Source of the DNA: Ariolimax columbianus
Taxonomy: Eukaryota; Mollusca; Gastropoda; Stylommatophora; Arionidae
Reading direction: 5' to 3'
Assembly: GCA_036924085.1 (NCBI GenBank)
Contig: JAVGWX010000004.1
Coordinates: 81,546,941 to 81,610,940, forward strand
DNA: 64,000 nucleotides
Shown: one piece after another, positions 44,321 to 57,100 of the stretch
Layout of the letters: each line of letters begins with the position of its first letter
Numbering within the stretch: position 1 is the first letter of the stretch
Translations under genes and position numbers: made by a program
Notes under the pieces: generated by a model
What the model saw: the letters and a program-made list of their open reading frames with translations, nothing else
Databases searched by the model: none
What the model was told of the DNA's origin: nothing

Positions 44321-44499
44321 AAGCTCGATAAAACACACGGGCGTCTGACAAACAGGGTGATTAAGACGTTTGCGTATAGCACAAAAGCTATAGCATTCTC
44401 TTCCCAGTAGAGACACGATTATGTCTACCCATCTGTAAATGAGTAACTGATTTACAGTTATGGAAGAAAAGTCATCGAGGAATGAAACATCACCTAGCG

Positions 44500-44795
44500 T
44501 CAGGGCCAGCGAACCAAAGCTGCCAAGACCCTTCTACACCTCAATGCGGTGATCCTGGATAACAGGCTGAAGCAGGGCAGATTGGCTAAGGAGAAAGGAT
44601 CGAAGAGGGAATTCTAACCCAGTACTAAAAAAATGTTTGCTGAAGTCGGATGTGTTGGACCGAAAGGTGCAAATATCGCAGTCAATCTGTAAACTACGGC
44701 ACAACGCATTCCGTTCTCTGGACTACATTCTGCTACCTAAGCCCTTTTAGGGGTTAGTAGTGGGAGATTGAGAACGAACGAAGCCAAGCCAAGCC
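44500..44795 (+). repeat. Repeat family 5 copy
   Basis: GCGTCAGGGCCAGCGAACCA to GGGAGATTGAGAACGAACGA. Confidence 0.75.
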
Positions 44796-45091
44796 ATATG
44801 TACATTGTTTTTATTTTTAAACATAACATAACACCACATTACATCACGTCACATCTAATTACATCACATAATATAAAACATCAAACTGTTTCCAGTGTGC
44901 GGTTACCACTAATTAAAGAATATTTAAATTTGGCAAGGAAATCTTTTCTGGCACACAAGAGAAGGATTTGACCTTTCACCCACATAGTCCGTCTGCAGCT
45001 TTGCAATCGAGAACCGAATCCCAGATGGTGGCAGTCACTCGAATGATTCTAGTCACAAGTTATATTAGTATCGTAAAAATTGTTTAGAAAA

Positions 45092-45127
45092 ATGAGCAGC
45101 ATACCAGATTATAGCAACGTGGAGGAA
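45092..45127 (+). CDS. APIP: APIP coding exon 1 (predicted)
   Basis: Twelve codons, [12 protein letters not shown], then a good GTATGT donor in phase 0, which fits exon 2. A stop lies upstream in frame. The N-terminus of this family is variable, so this exon rests on position, phase and the constant 9-residue offset from human, not on sequence identity. An alternative first exon elsewhere in 40-48 kb cannot be excluded. Confidence 0.5.
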
Positions 45128-48100
45128 GTATGTGTTGCAGATAAGTTTAGTTAACTTCAATTTTAAGTGATAGCTTCTAAAGTTTTATTTGATAGTAGAA
45201 CAATCAATCACCCTTTAAAACTGACAGTGAAGTGTTGTTTGTATGTAATGTTTGTAACTTTGTTGTTGTTGACTTGTTACTGTTTGTGATGTGTTGTCTA
45301 CAAAACCGCACGGTCTATCATACATATCTATCTATGACATAATATGGTAGTCACGTTGTTTGCTAATCGTATCCTTTGGTCGGTTATAATATTATGTGCT
45401 ATTGATTTTGTATGCGTTATGATGTTATATGCCGACATGTAACAGTAGTACAAGTACTGTGTAAGTATGTTCAACTAGTCTTTGGTAACTATTGAACGCA
45501 ACATAATGAATGAATGCATTGATAATTAATAACTGAAGTGGAAAGGCAGTTAGGGATACCATGTTTCTGAAGACCCAGAATAATCACCAGAGACACAGTA
45601 TCATAGAGAAATATTTAAACACAAATTACTTGTGCCTCAACATTCTAAAAGAGCTGGGATATATCAAATTGGCAGGTAAATGGCATAACATCTAAGAAAT
45701 AATTAATTTGGGCATATCAAACGCCAATATAGGCTGGAGAAATCTACACTAAAAGGTATGGTGCCTGCAAAACAAGGACAGGATTGATGCAAGACAACCA
45801 AAGATGACTGATGGAGAAATTGGCTAAAAATTGAGTCTTACAAAGCAGCTGTGATGACAACGACATTTTGCAAAAGACAAGCTACACGATGACACGCCTT
45901 TTTGTCAAGTGTTTGTTATAAATGATTAGCTCATAACAGATACAGCTGTCTGGGAAAAAGTGTGAAAGATTTAATTGTACTAAGTCTAATAATTTTCTGA
46001 GGAGGGGTGTCAAGTATCTTTCCTTGTTGCTTTGCCTTTCATAATTGTAAGTCAGGTACCCATTTACAACTGGATAGATTGGGGTGTGTCGAGACCAGGC
46101 ATTGAATACACATAGTATCCTTAAAAATATGAGTTTGAAATGGTAATTGAAAAATAACATACTCATTGTCAAAGAAACCTGCATGTAGCTGATACTGTGG
46201 TGGGATGAGCTGTAGTGAATGATGGGGTGGTGACAAGAGACAGGGTTGAGTTGAGTTGTCATGGACACTCTACAGAATGATGAAGAGACAGAAGGTTGCG
46301 AAAATGCATAAATGCAGAGGATGATAGATTTGGTTTGGAGTGACTAGAGGAGAGGGGAGAAAGTGTGTTCAGATAGTGTGTCTGTAAAGATCAGAAGAAC
46401 ACAAAATCAACACCTGACTGGGTCTATGGGTATATATACACTTGGCTGGCTGCTTGGACGGAGAACGGAATACTTACGGGAATGTCGCCTGTGTGATGAT
46501 GTTGGTTCCTAGAATCAAGAATCAGCTGCATGTACATGTCGGCCTATATAATGGAAGGTGGAAGGCTTGATAGATAAATTCAAAACTAGATGTCAGAAAG
46601 ACTTCGTTGTGACTTATCAACCCTCACCAGTACTTAATCACATGAACATCAGACTAGTCACAAAGCAATTAACTGATAAACAGTATATTTATATTAACTC
46701 TATGTTACCTACCAGTGCCAAACTTGGTCCTTATCAAAGGCATAGAAGAGGAAAGTTGCAATATATGAAATGTTTGTGAAAAGCCATTAAGGAAGATGCA
46801 CTTGGAATCCTGGTATTCTTCTTCTTCTTCATCGTACACTGTTTACAGCGATATTTACGTTGTACTGTTTTATTTTGTAAAGCCTGTGGCTCAGTGCATC
46901 TGATTTCAACAGGCGTTTCTGTAGGGTTGCCCTCCTTAGCCTTTGGCTGTCCCCAGCCTAACTGCAAGGCAGCAGTTGTTTTTGGTCAGAGTTGTCTCTC
47001 TTGGGAAGTTGTCTTGCAGGACTATCGAGTCTTCCCTACTCGTGTCTATAGGGTTTGGCAATGATATGATGGACTTTGTACTAGTTTGTACTATCCCGGA
47101 AGAGAGGCAGTCCAGTGTGACTTTGTCCCAGGATCGTCACGTCCTGCCAGAAACGTAGCATATGCATGTGAGTGAGGTATCTCTTTGCTCCCTTTATTTT
47201 CTCGGCTCATCTGCAGTGATGGTACGCCTAGCATTCCCCGCCACCCGGGAGGTTGTCACAATAGGGCAGGAGGTGCAATGTCCGCTGGACTGCATCTCTT
47301 CTGCGTCCATTGGGATGACCGATAGCAGAGAGGCAAAGAGCGAGGCAGGAGTGCATTTTGCCAGGTGCATTTCTGCGACTCGATCAGGCCGGGCTGAGAC
47401 GCAAGCCCCAGCCATGTCGTAGCCTCCCATCACAGCGGTGCTGAGATTTAGGGCGGGATTCTGGCTTAGAGGCGTTCGGCCGTAATCCCTCAGATGGTAG
47501 CTTATCAGCCAAGCACGTGGACCAAATGTCAGCGACCTGTGATTCCTCTCGAAATAGTGCATTTGACCAGGGGACAAGCCTGGTCTTGCACGGAGATGTT
47601 GTTCGCCTGGGGAGCGGACATATCTCATGGTCAAGGGTTGAGTCTCAGCAGTTCGCAGTGAGGTAGCTGATCTACTGCTTAGGGCACCCCGACCGAGAAC
47701 TAAGTCTTCTACAAATGGTTTCATACCTCATCGCCGTATGGGGTGAATATCGAGCAGCTTCCCGCCCGCTTTGATCAGAGGACGGCAGAGACCTCATTCT
47801 GCGGCTGGAGCGGGGGCCCCAGGTCCCCACCATGTCGAAGCCTCCCTTTGCATTCGTGCTGAGCTGCTTTTGGGCGGGATTTTGGCTTAGAGGCGTTCGG
47901 CCGTAATCCCTCACCTTGTAGCCTCGCGCCGTTGGCTTATCAGCCTAGTACGTGAACCAAATGTCTGCGGCTCCTCTCGAGTTGAGCAGGATTACCGTAG
48001 CAACGCCCTGTCATTAGTAGGGTAAAACTGACCTGTCTTCCGAGGGTCTATTTCCAGCACCCGTTCAATATTAGCCAGGACGTATCAATAGAGGGCTTTT

Positions 48101-51100
48101 AGTTTGTCAATGGCCAAGTTTCTGGAACCTGCGATTTCTGCAGGGTTAAGAGAATCCTGGTATTCAAACAGGCATGTTAATATCTGTTGCCAGGTAGCCG
48201 ATTGCTTCAGCTATATTAAGTAGGTATTTTACAACTTCGTGTGGGTTACTAGGCCTGGGGGAAGATACAAATAATTTGGATAGATTTTTAACTAGAAATT
48301 ATCAGACAGAATAGACTAGTTCCATCACATTACCCTCTACACCCCAGTGGTATGAGCCAAAATAGACTAGTTCCATCACATCACCCTCTACACCCCAGTG
48401 GTATGAGCCAAAATAGACTAGTTCCATCACATCACCCTCTACACCCCAGTGGAATGAGACAGAATAGACTAGTTCCATCACACCGCCCTCTACACCCCAG
48501 TGGAATGAGACATAGTTCCGTCACATCACCCTCTACACCCAAGTGGTATGAGAGGAGTGACTACACAACATATTATTAAAGAAGGAAAATATCATTTCAA
48601 ATAATGTTAGTTATGAATCATTTAGATAACTTTTATTTTCATTGACAGGAACATCCAAGGAAGCTCATTCCTTCTCTGTGTCGTCAGTTTTATGACCTGG
48701 GATGGGTAACTGGAACAGGAGGGGGAATCAGCATCAAACGAGGGTAACTTATTAATTTATCATAAAGTGTGGGGACGGCTTGGGCTAGTAGTTAAGTGAT
48801 ACGGCTCACAACTAAAGGTGCTGCGTTCGATCCCCATCACAGCGCCGTCCGTTACCCCAGGGAAGCAAACACTTAGAAAATGCGAGAGGAAGCAGACTCT
48901 TACTTAAAATGCATGCTGGTCGGATGCACTGGGTCGACAGGCGCAAGATAAAAACCACAGTGTAACGCACACCGCCTTGGGGAATAAATAAATAACGTGA
49001 ACGCAACAAACAAAAAAATAATAAAGTCAAAATTAAAAAAAAAAAGTAGGGCGGGTTGCGTAGTGCCATGGTTGCCGGTGCGCATTCCAGTCTGGTAACT
49101 CTGTCTTCAGCACCTGTGCTGTGGTAGAGTGTGCTCCACATCCTCCATCTGGCTGGGGCTCTGACTACATCTTAGGGAGGGAGCAGCACGACATCAAAAC
49201 GAACAAACGATCATCTTCCAAGAAAAGAAGACCCTTAGAGTATACCTACTCTTTTGTGGACATTCAACGTATCGTGTATAAGAAAAATTCATCGGCAGTT
49301 GAAAATAGAAAAGAATAGGCTTAATGGCCGCTGCCTGGGCAAAATTCGAAACTATATTAATAATCTACCCAATCTATAATGGAATCCTTGGCGGTGCTAC
49401 GGAGTTTGTGCAATGTGCTGAGATTTTCCAAAAAAATATGGAGAAGAACAGAGCACTTATGGGTTAAACCGTGTTCAATGATGTTGATTCTTCGACTAAA
49501 CTAAACAGAAAATTGCCGACCATTATCAGCTATTTATCTTCCAGCTCTGGTTTCCCATTGCACAGTTGATCCAAGGCTGATGAGGACTTAGTGGTAGTTT
49601 GTCACCAGGATGAATCCATTCTTTTTCTTCTAGTGTGTGTAGGGGAGGGGGTGTTACACATGTTTCAGCAGGATTCCAAAGAGGTCTTTGAGGGACAAAA
49701 GAGCGATCATGGTTTGGTGAAATGTACTGATCAAGACCACATCTAACGTCCTCATTCGTGCTCCTGGAAACAGGCTGTCTCACATCAGTCTGACCAACAA
49801 GATGAGGTTCAACACTGTAATCCCCGTAGTGGTGACCTACTTGAGGATCCTTGCATTGCACTACAGCCAGGAAGACCCAGGTTCACATTCTGAAGTGGGC
49901 CTTGAGATGTAAGAACAACCACTGTAACCTGCTGAGAAAAGAAACATCATGAGTTAATTCAACTCAGCATAAGTTTTTTTCGAATAACATCATCATGGGG
50001 TCCTCTAGCACAAAAATGTTTGAGAACCCCTATTATAAATAGAAGTTAATTCTATATTCAAGATAAGGATACAATTTTAAAAATGTTATTCTTATCTTTT
50101 GTCTTTAAAGCACTTTTGATAGCATGAAATGTGTCAACAAAATGGGCTTATCTGACTTCCATTTTTTGTGTCTTCATGTCATTGCAGTGATGAGATTTAC
50201 ATAGCCCCGTCAGGTGTTCAGAAAGAAAGAATTCAAGTAAGAACATATACGTTTGGAAAGTGTTGTAGCAAATGATAATATATCTAACGGCCATTTCTGC
50301 TCTCATTATTCTTTGGCTGGGGGAGTGTGTAGCCTAGGAGTTGTAAGTTTGACTTTTAAGCTGGGTACAGCGTGGGCAAGTGACACAGCTCACAACACCG
50401 GCACCCCCGGGGAAGCAAACCCTTAGAAAATAAGCCATCAACCACCCCTCATCAAGCAGACAAGTCCTGTGCCATTTTCTCCAGTTCTTTCCAGCTGCTT
50501 CCTGTTTTTCTTGTATAAACCTCTAGGTCTCTTTTCCTTGTGTTCTATGGCCTTCCTTTTTCCCTGTAGTTTCCAGAACAGAGGTTTTCTGTTAATTATT
50601 GGCTTAGGGCTTTTGCAGTTTGTGCCCTTTCCAGCGATATCTTCTTCCTAAAATTTCCTGTTCCATGTGTCTTTGTCTTGTTTTCTCTCATTAGCTTTAA
50701 TTTGTAACCCTGTCGAACCACTGCAGACGTTGAATCTTTCTCAGAGATTTGTTGATAAAGCCTTGAAATCTCTTTATACGAGATTTCAAATCTAGTTTGG
50801 TCATCCGCAATGCTTCCACTCCACATAAACGAACCCCATCATACATACTGTACTTTTTAGAAAACAAATAGGCAAGGTAATATATGAAAACGAAATGTGT
50901 TCTGGTGGCCTTACGACTATAAAATCCACTCAGATCTTGATTTCCCTGGGCAAGCAGCTCTTGGCTGTTGATGGTGCTTAGTCAGAAAACTCCATTAATC
51001 CCTCATAGAAATGATGTGTGAAAAGATGAAAATGTTGACGAATTTGTTTATACCTAACTTCTGCACATTGCATACACTTTGCTAACTCCAAAATGTTTCT

Positions 51101-54100
51101 AAGTTTTAACAAACAACAAACTAAGTGTATGCAGTGTGCAGAAGTTAGGTATAAACAAATTCAACGTTGCAACTGTGCTTCCGATGTATGTAAACGCGTC
51201 CGCTTTCACTAGAGCTTGAAAAGGGATGCTGTGCTAGGTTTAATGATAGTGAAAGGGCTAATGTGCTGGCCTTGAAGGCAATTCTTTTTGGAACATTAGA
51301 TATGAACAGTCACAGAATATCAAATAGACACAGAATATCAGACAGACATCAATATCGATCAGACAGACATCACCACCAGACAAAACTCAAATACACCTGT
51401 AAAGATAAGGCAGACAGACTAACAAAGAAAGGAACATGACAAGAACAGCCACACACAGTAACAGCAATAGAACTTGCAGAAGAAAACCTACAGGGACTAA
51501 TTAAAAATGTCTGTATGGAGCTTCCACGTTGATGTTACCTCCTAGGGGATGCTTGCGCAGAACCGCTCCACCTACTGGCACGCTAGTATCACACAAGGTA
51601 CTCAGATTTCTGAGCAGAATTTCATCTTTGAGGCTCCCAAGTACGATCGAGTCTGCCGTGCTAGAATTGTACTACAGTCATATGGCTTGGCTTTGCTTTG
51701 TTCATTCTCAATCTCCCACTACCAAACACTGAAAGGGCTTAAGTAGCAGAATGTAGTCCAGAGAACGGAATGCGTTGTGTTGTAGTTTACAGCTTGACTG
51801 TGATGTTTGCACCTATTGGTCCAATACATCCGACTTCAGCAAGCATTTTTTGAGTACCGGGTTAGCATTTCCTCTTCGATCCCTTCCCCTGAGCCAGTCA
51901 ACCCTGCTGCAGCCTGTTATCCAGGATCACTGCATGGAGGTGTAGAAGGGTCTTGGCAGCTTTGGTTCGCTGGCCCTGACACTAGCAGTCAGCTATGAGT
52001 CGCTGACCACTGCAGCTCATGCGCTACTCAGCATCTTGATCCCCTACAGTCATATGAGATCACATCTCACAGCACAAATCTGATACTGATGCCATCTTCA
52101 CTTGCGATAATCAGCTATTATTATTATTATTATTAGAACTTCAACAATACCCATGCGCTTATTAATCTCCTCAAGGAGACTGATTACCTATTAGTGTGCC
52201 CAGAGTTGTTTGATGTCGGTTCTACTAGACATAACAGAATGTAACATATCTTTGTTTGCAGTCTGAGGATTTGTTTGTCCAAACAATAGAAGATGAAGAC
52301 CTTTGTGCACCTCCTCCTAGTAAGAAGCTGAAGAAGAGCCAGTGCACACCACTGTTTATGAATGCATACACCATGAGAAGTAGGTTTATCATGTTCTCAT
52401 ATCTCCTCCTTCTATTTCTTCTTCAACGATCAACTGATGCTATGCTTCTAGTCCGGTGAGGTTCACGAAGGAGACGTTTCAGGTCTTTGTCGGTCCCCCA
52501 CAGCTTTTCGAGCATGGTCACTCCCCCAGGCCAGACTGCCTCTCTTCGGTCTGCATAGGTATGGCATTCTTGCAGAATATGTTCTGGTGTTTGTTTGGGT
52601 GCTCCACAATCACGCGTGGCAGTGTCTCACTCATTCTGTGGAGGTGAGCATTGAATCTACAATGTCCTGTTCTCAGTCTGAAGATCTTTGTCTGCCCATC
52701 TTTGCCAAGTTTGTCTATGCTGTTATTTTCTGGCTTGTATTCTTTGTGCTGTTCTCTCCATTCTGTCCTCATGGATCGTTTGATGAGTGTCTTTGCTTCT
52801 TTCAAGGTCTGTGGATGAAGAATCTGCTTGCCGCCCTTCCGGCTTTTGTGAGCTCATCTGCTTTCTCATTTCCAGGAATCCCACACTGAGCTGGAATGAG
52901 CTGGAATCCATTGTAGGACTAAATCTGGTTTTTTTTGAGACAGCAATCCTTTGTTGTATTTGATTTCATGTGAGAGTCTATCTTGTTTGGGGCTTGAGAT
53001 GGCTTGGAGTACACTCCTGGAGTCCATCTTGTTTGGGGCTTGAGATGGCTTGGAGTAAACTCCTGGAGTCCATCTTGTTTGGGGCTTGAGATGGCTTGGA
53101 GTACACTCCTGGAGTCTATCTTGTTTGGGGCTTGAGATGGCTTGGAGTACACTGCTGGAGTCTTTCTTGTTTGGGGCTTGAGATTGCTTGGAGTACACTG
53201 CTGGAGTCTATCTTGTTTGGGGCTTGAGATTGCTTGGAGTACACTGCTGGAGTCTATCTTGTTTGGGGCTTGAGATTGCTTGGAGTACACTGCTGGAGTC
53301 TATCTTGTTTGGGGCTTGAGATTGCTTGGAGTACACTGCTGGAGTCTATCTTGTTTGGGGCTTGAGATTGCTTGGAGTACACTGCTGGAGTCTGTCTTGT
53401 TTGGGACTTGAGATTGCTTGGAGTACACTGCTGGAGTCTATCTTGTTTGGGGCTTGAGATTGCTTGGAGTACACTGCTGGAGTCTATCTTGTTTTGTTTG
53501 GGGCTTGAGATTGCTTGGAGTACACTGCTGGAGTCTATCTTGTTTGGGGCTTGAGATTGCTTGGAGTACACTGCTGGAGTCTATCTTGTTTTGTTTGGGG
53601 CTTGAGATTGCTTGGAGTACACTGCTGGAGTCTATCTTGTTTGGGGCTTGAGATTGCTTGGAGTACACTGCTGGAGTCTATCTTGTTTTGTTTGGGGCTT
53701 GAGATTGCTTGGAGTACACTGCTGGAGTCTATCTTGTTTGGGGCTTGAGATTGCTTGGAGTACACTGCTGGAGTCTATCTTGTTTGGGGCTTGAGATTGC
53801 TTGGAGTACACTGCTGGAGTCTATCTTGTTTGGGGCTTGAGATTGCTTGGAGTACACTGCTGGAGTCTATCTTGTTTGGGGCTTGAGATTGCTTGGAGTA
53901 CACTTCTGGAGTCTGTTAGAATGACAGTTTTCCTTGTTTTTATGTTTTGGCTGATAAGAATCTGAGCTGCTGCATGAACAGCTCTTGTTTCAGCTCTGAA
54001 ATTAGTACAAGTCTCTCCTGCTAGTATGGAGTGATTTTCTATGTCGACTCCCCTTTTATCGCTCACCAAGGCAGATCCATCTGTGTACACAATGTTCTCA

Positions 54101-57100
54101 TATACTTTGTCTGATATTCTATGTCTGTCGTTGTTACGTAGCTAGGAGAACGCGAGCTCTCTCCCTTCGACCTAATGCCATGTAATGGAATCTGCACATG
54201 TTTGTTAGTTGTTTTTTGTGCCATGCTAAGTGTTCCATTTATCTGGCCCTTGGATGAAGAAGCATTCTCCTAACATTGTTGAGGATTTGTCACTCAAAGC
54301 GATGATGATCAACAATTTCCTGTGCGTGTGTACACAGCTGGCATTCTGGAGTGTGTTGTGGTTGGATTCTGTTCAAGTGCTTGTTAAGTGGGTATGTGTT
54401 GTGTTCTCAGCTGAAAAATAATGCTCTAATCCTTCCTTGTGAGTTGATTGATACTGTCATTAGGATTAGGGCTCGCCATATGTCTGTAGATCTCCCTCCC
54501 TTTGTCCCCCATGGCCGATCTGTTCAGATAAGTTTACTGTTTCAATGAGTTTTCTGGCTGTTTGTAGAGTTGTTGTTGTGTGTGGCTGTTCTTGTCTTGT
54601 TTCCTTCTTTGCTAGTCTGTCTGCCTTGCCATGTGTGTTTGAGTTTCTATTTGATATTGATGTCTGTTTGATCAATATTGATGTCGGCTTGATATTTTGT
54701 GTGTGTGTTTGTTTATTCTGCTACTGTCTATTGAAATCTGTCTGATATTCTGTGTCAGTCTGATGTGGATGTCTGCCTAATATTCTGTATCTATCTGAGA
54801 ATTGTGTTAATGCTAACTTGAGTCTGAGAATTATGTTAATGTTTAGTTATGTTTAAAAATGATGTTAAAATTGTGTTGATTTTTAGTTGGATTTGAGAAT
54901 TATGTTAATATTTAGTTACGTTTGAGAATTATGTTGATTTTTACTTGTGTCTGAGAATTATGTTAATGTATAGTTGAGTCTGAGAATTATGTTAATGTTT
55001 AGTTATATCTGAGAATTATGTTAATGTTTAGTTGTATCTGAGAATTATGTTTAGTTGTATCTGAGAATTATGTTAATATTTAGTTGTGTCTGAGAGTTAT
55101 GTTAATGTTTAGTTGTATCTGATAATTATGTTAATGTTTACAAGATATTGAGATTGACTAGGATATTTACTGGAGCATAAGACTGATGTCAATGTTTGAT
55201 TCTGAGATGGTCATCAATGGTTACTACTTGTGTCTGTGATTGACGTCAATGTTTACTTCTATGACAGATGCAGGCAGTGTAATTCATACCCACTCTAAAT
55301 CTGCTGTGATGGCCACACTTATGTTCCCTGGCACAGAATTTCGGATTACACATCAAGAAATGATTAAGGGCATCAAGAAAAGTTCAACAGGTGCATTTTA
55401 AAAATTACCTGGCAGTTATATTATGTTATCTATCGTCCAAATAGTAGTGTGTTAGGCTGCTTGCATCAGGGTCAAGTAGAGCATACCAGGTTTGTTCATA
55501 AAGTTCCCGATATTTTTGGAATAATTTTTGTGGGCTACATGGAGCCTAATCAGCTTTTGTCGCCTTTAAATACTCCCCTCTATTAATTCATCACTTCCAA
55601 TGCTGTTTCTACTTCTGGAAGCGATCCTGGGGGACCTTAGGGGTGTGGGGAGGTTGTCTGTCTACGAATGCCCTTAACTTATTCAATGGTCTGAAATATT
55701 TGTCCTTTCAAGCTGAATATCAGTTTTAGAAAAAGAGAAAAATGTCTGGTGGGGCCAGATCAGATGAACAAGGTGGCTGGAAAAGCACACTAGTCTTAAT
55801 TTTTGTAAAAATGTCTGAACAAGCAGTGTGGGCTGGTACATGGTCATGGTGGAGAAACCATGTGTTGTTTTTTTCCCCACAACTCTGAGCCTTTTCCTTT
55901 GTGCATTTTCCCTTTCAGCACTTACAATGGCACCAGCGGTTAACTTTTTGACCACTCATTCGTTAAGAACTCACGATGCACAACACCCTTAATGTAAAAA
56001 AAGAACCATCAGCATAGTATTCACATTTTACCCTGACCTGCCACTTTTATTTTGGTCTTGGAAAATTATTTCCGACTCACTGCAAGGACTGCATTTTCAT
56101 CTTAATATTGTTTCTGTACATCAATGTTTCATGACCAGTTATTATTTTCTTCAGAAGACCTTACAGATGGCAAAATGATTGCCTTTCTGATCTGGTGTCT
56201 GGAGGCGTAAAATGAATTTGGCAGCTACCCAATGCATTTTTAATTTATCTTGGACAATGTTATAGCATAATCTTTTGGAGATGTTGCATTCGTCTGCTCT
56301 TTCCTGAATTGTCAGATGATCAGTGGAACACTTCATCTCACGAACCTGACAACATGAGTGTCGTATCTATAGCAGAGGTGGATATATTGAGGTCGGATTT
56401 TGATAAAATTCGAGACTGGTCTGTGAAATGGCAAATGGAGTTTAGTATAGATAAATATACAATCATCCACATAGGTAGATCCAATATGGAACATAACTAC
56501 AGAATGGGCGAGAACAATATTAGAATGATAGATAAGGAAAGGGAGCTAGAGGTTATAATAGCGCATACGGGAAAAATGAATGAGCTAGTCCAAGTAGCAG
56601 TGAATAAGGCAAATGCAATGTTAGATATGATAAAAAAAATATTAAACATAGGAGTAAAGAGGTGATTGTCAAACTGTATGAAGCATTAGTTAGAGCTTGA
56701 TCGAGTACTGTGTACAGGTGTGGAGTCCTTATCGTAGAGGAGATATAAACATGCTGGAAAGGATACAAAGAAGGACAAAACTGATAGTGGGATTCCAGAA
56801 TTACAGTTACGAGGAAAGACTAAGAAAAACCAGCCTACAGTGAAGAATTCAAGGTAACTTAATACAGGTTTAAAAGATAATCACAGGAAAGGTAAAATTA
56901 GACTAGCAAGTTTTTCAAAATACAACCACCAACAAGAGCAAGAAAACACATATACAAATTAACTAAAGAAAGGTCCAGATTGGATATTATGAAATATATT
57001 TTTAGTCAGAGTGGTGAATGCTTGGAATGCATTACCCCAGGAGGTGGTGGAGGCAGAGACAGTTAATGCATTTAAGAATAGATTGGATGTGCATAGCTTT

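Larger units (their letters stand above)
39944..45091. promoter_or_regulatory. PDHX-APIP divergent intergenic region (no promoter motif resolved)
   Basis: About 5.1 kb lies between the two predicted start codons. It should hold the PDHX promoter and probably the APIP promoter, but I see no convincing TATA box or CpG-rich core that fixes either start site. Much of it is transposon remnant, listed separately. Confidence 0.35.
46819..48151 (-). mobile_element. Chimeric retro-insertion with 28S rRNA segments
   Basis: Flanked by a perfect 14-bp direct repeat GAATCCTGGTATTC (46805-46818 and 48152-48165). Read on the minus strand: a 5' piece of unknown origin, a 28S 3' segment, a spacer, a second 28S segment, a unique middle, then a SINE-like 3' body (GTTGAAATCAGATGCACTGA..., ATATCGCTGTAAAC) and a GAAGAAGAAGAA tail next to the duplication. 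The host site is a SINE family 4 copy. Open frames of 176 and 80 codons over it are rRNA artefacts. Confidence 0.82.

Noticed and set aside
45882..46779. Host exons between APIP exon 1 and the 28S chimera
   Set aside because: The open frames have no recognisable motif and no splice sites in agreement with APIP phases.
47194..47914. Minus-strand open frames of 176 and 80 codons that share a segment ([13 protein letters not shown]) and look like a duplicated novel gene
   Set aside because: The shared segment is a translation of the 28S rRNA helix region around GCCTCTAAGCCAGAATCCCGCCC; both frames are shadows of rRNA fragments.
52866..53794. Overlapping repetitive open frames on both strands
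   Set aside because: All derive from the 46-bp minisatellite in an RNase H fragment.
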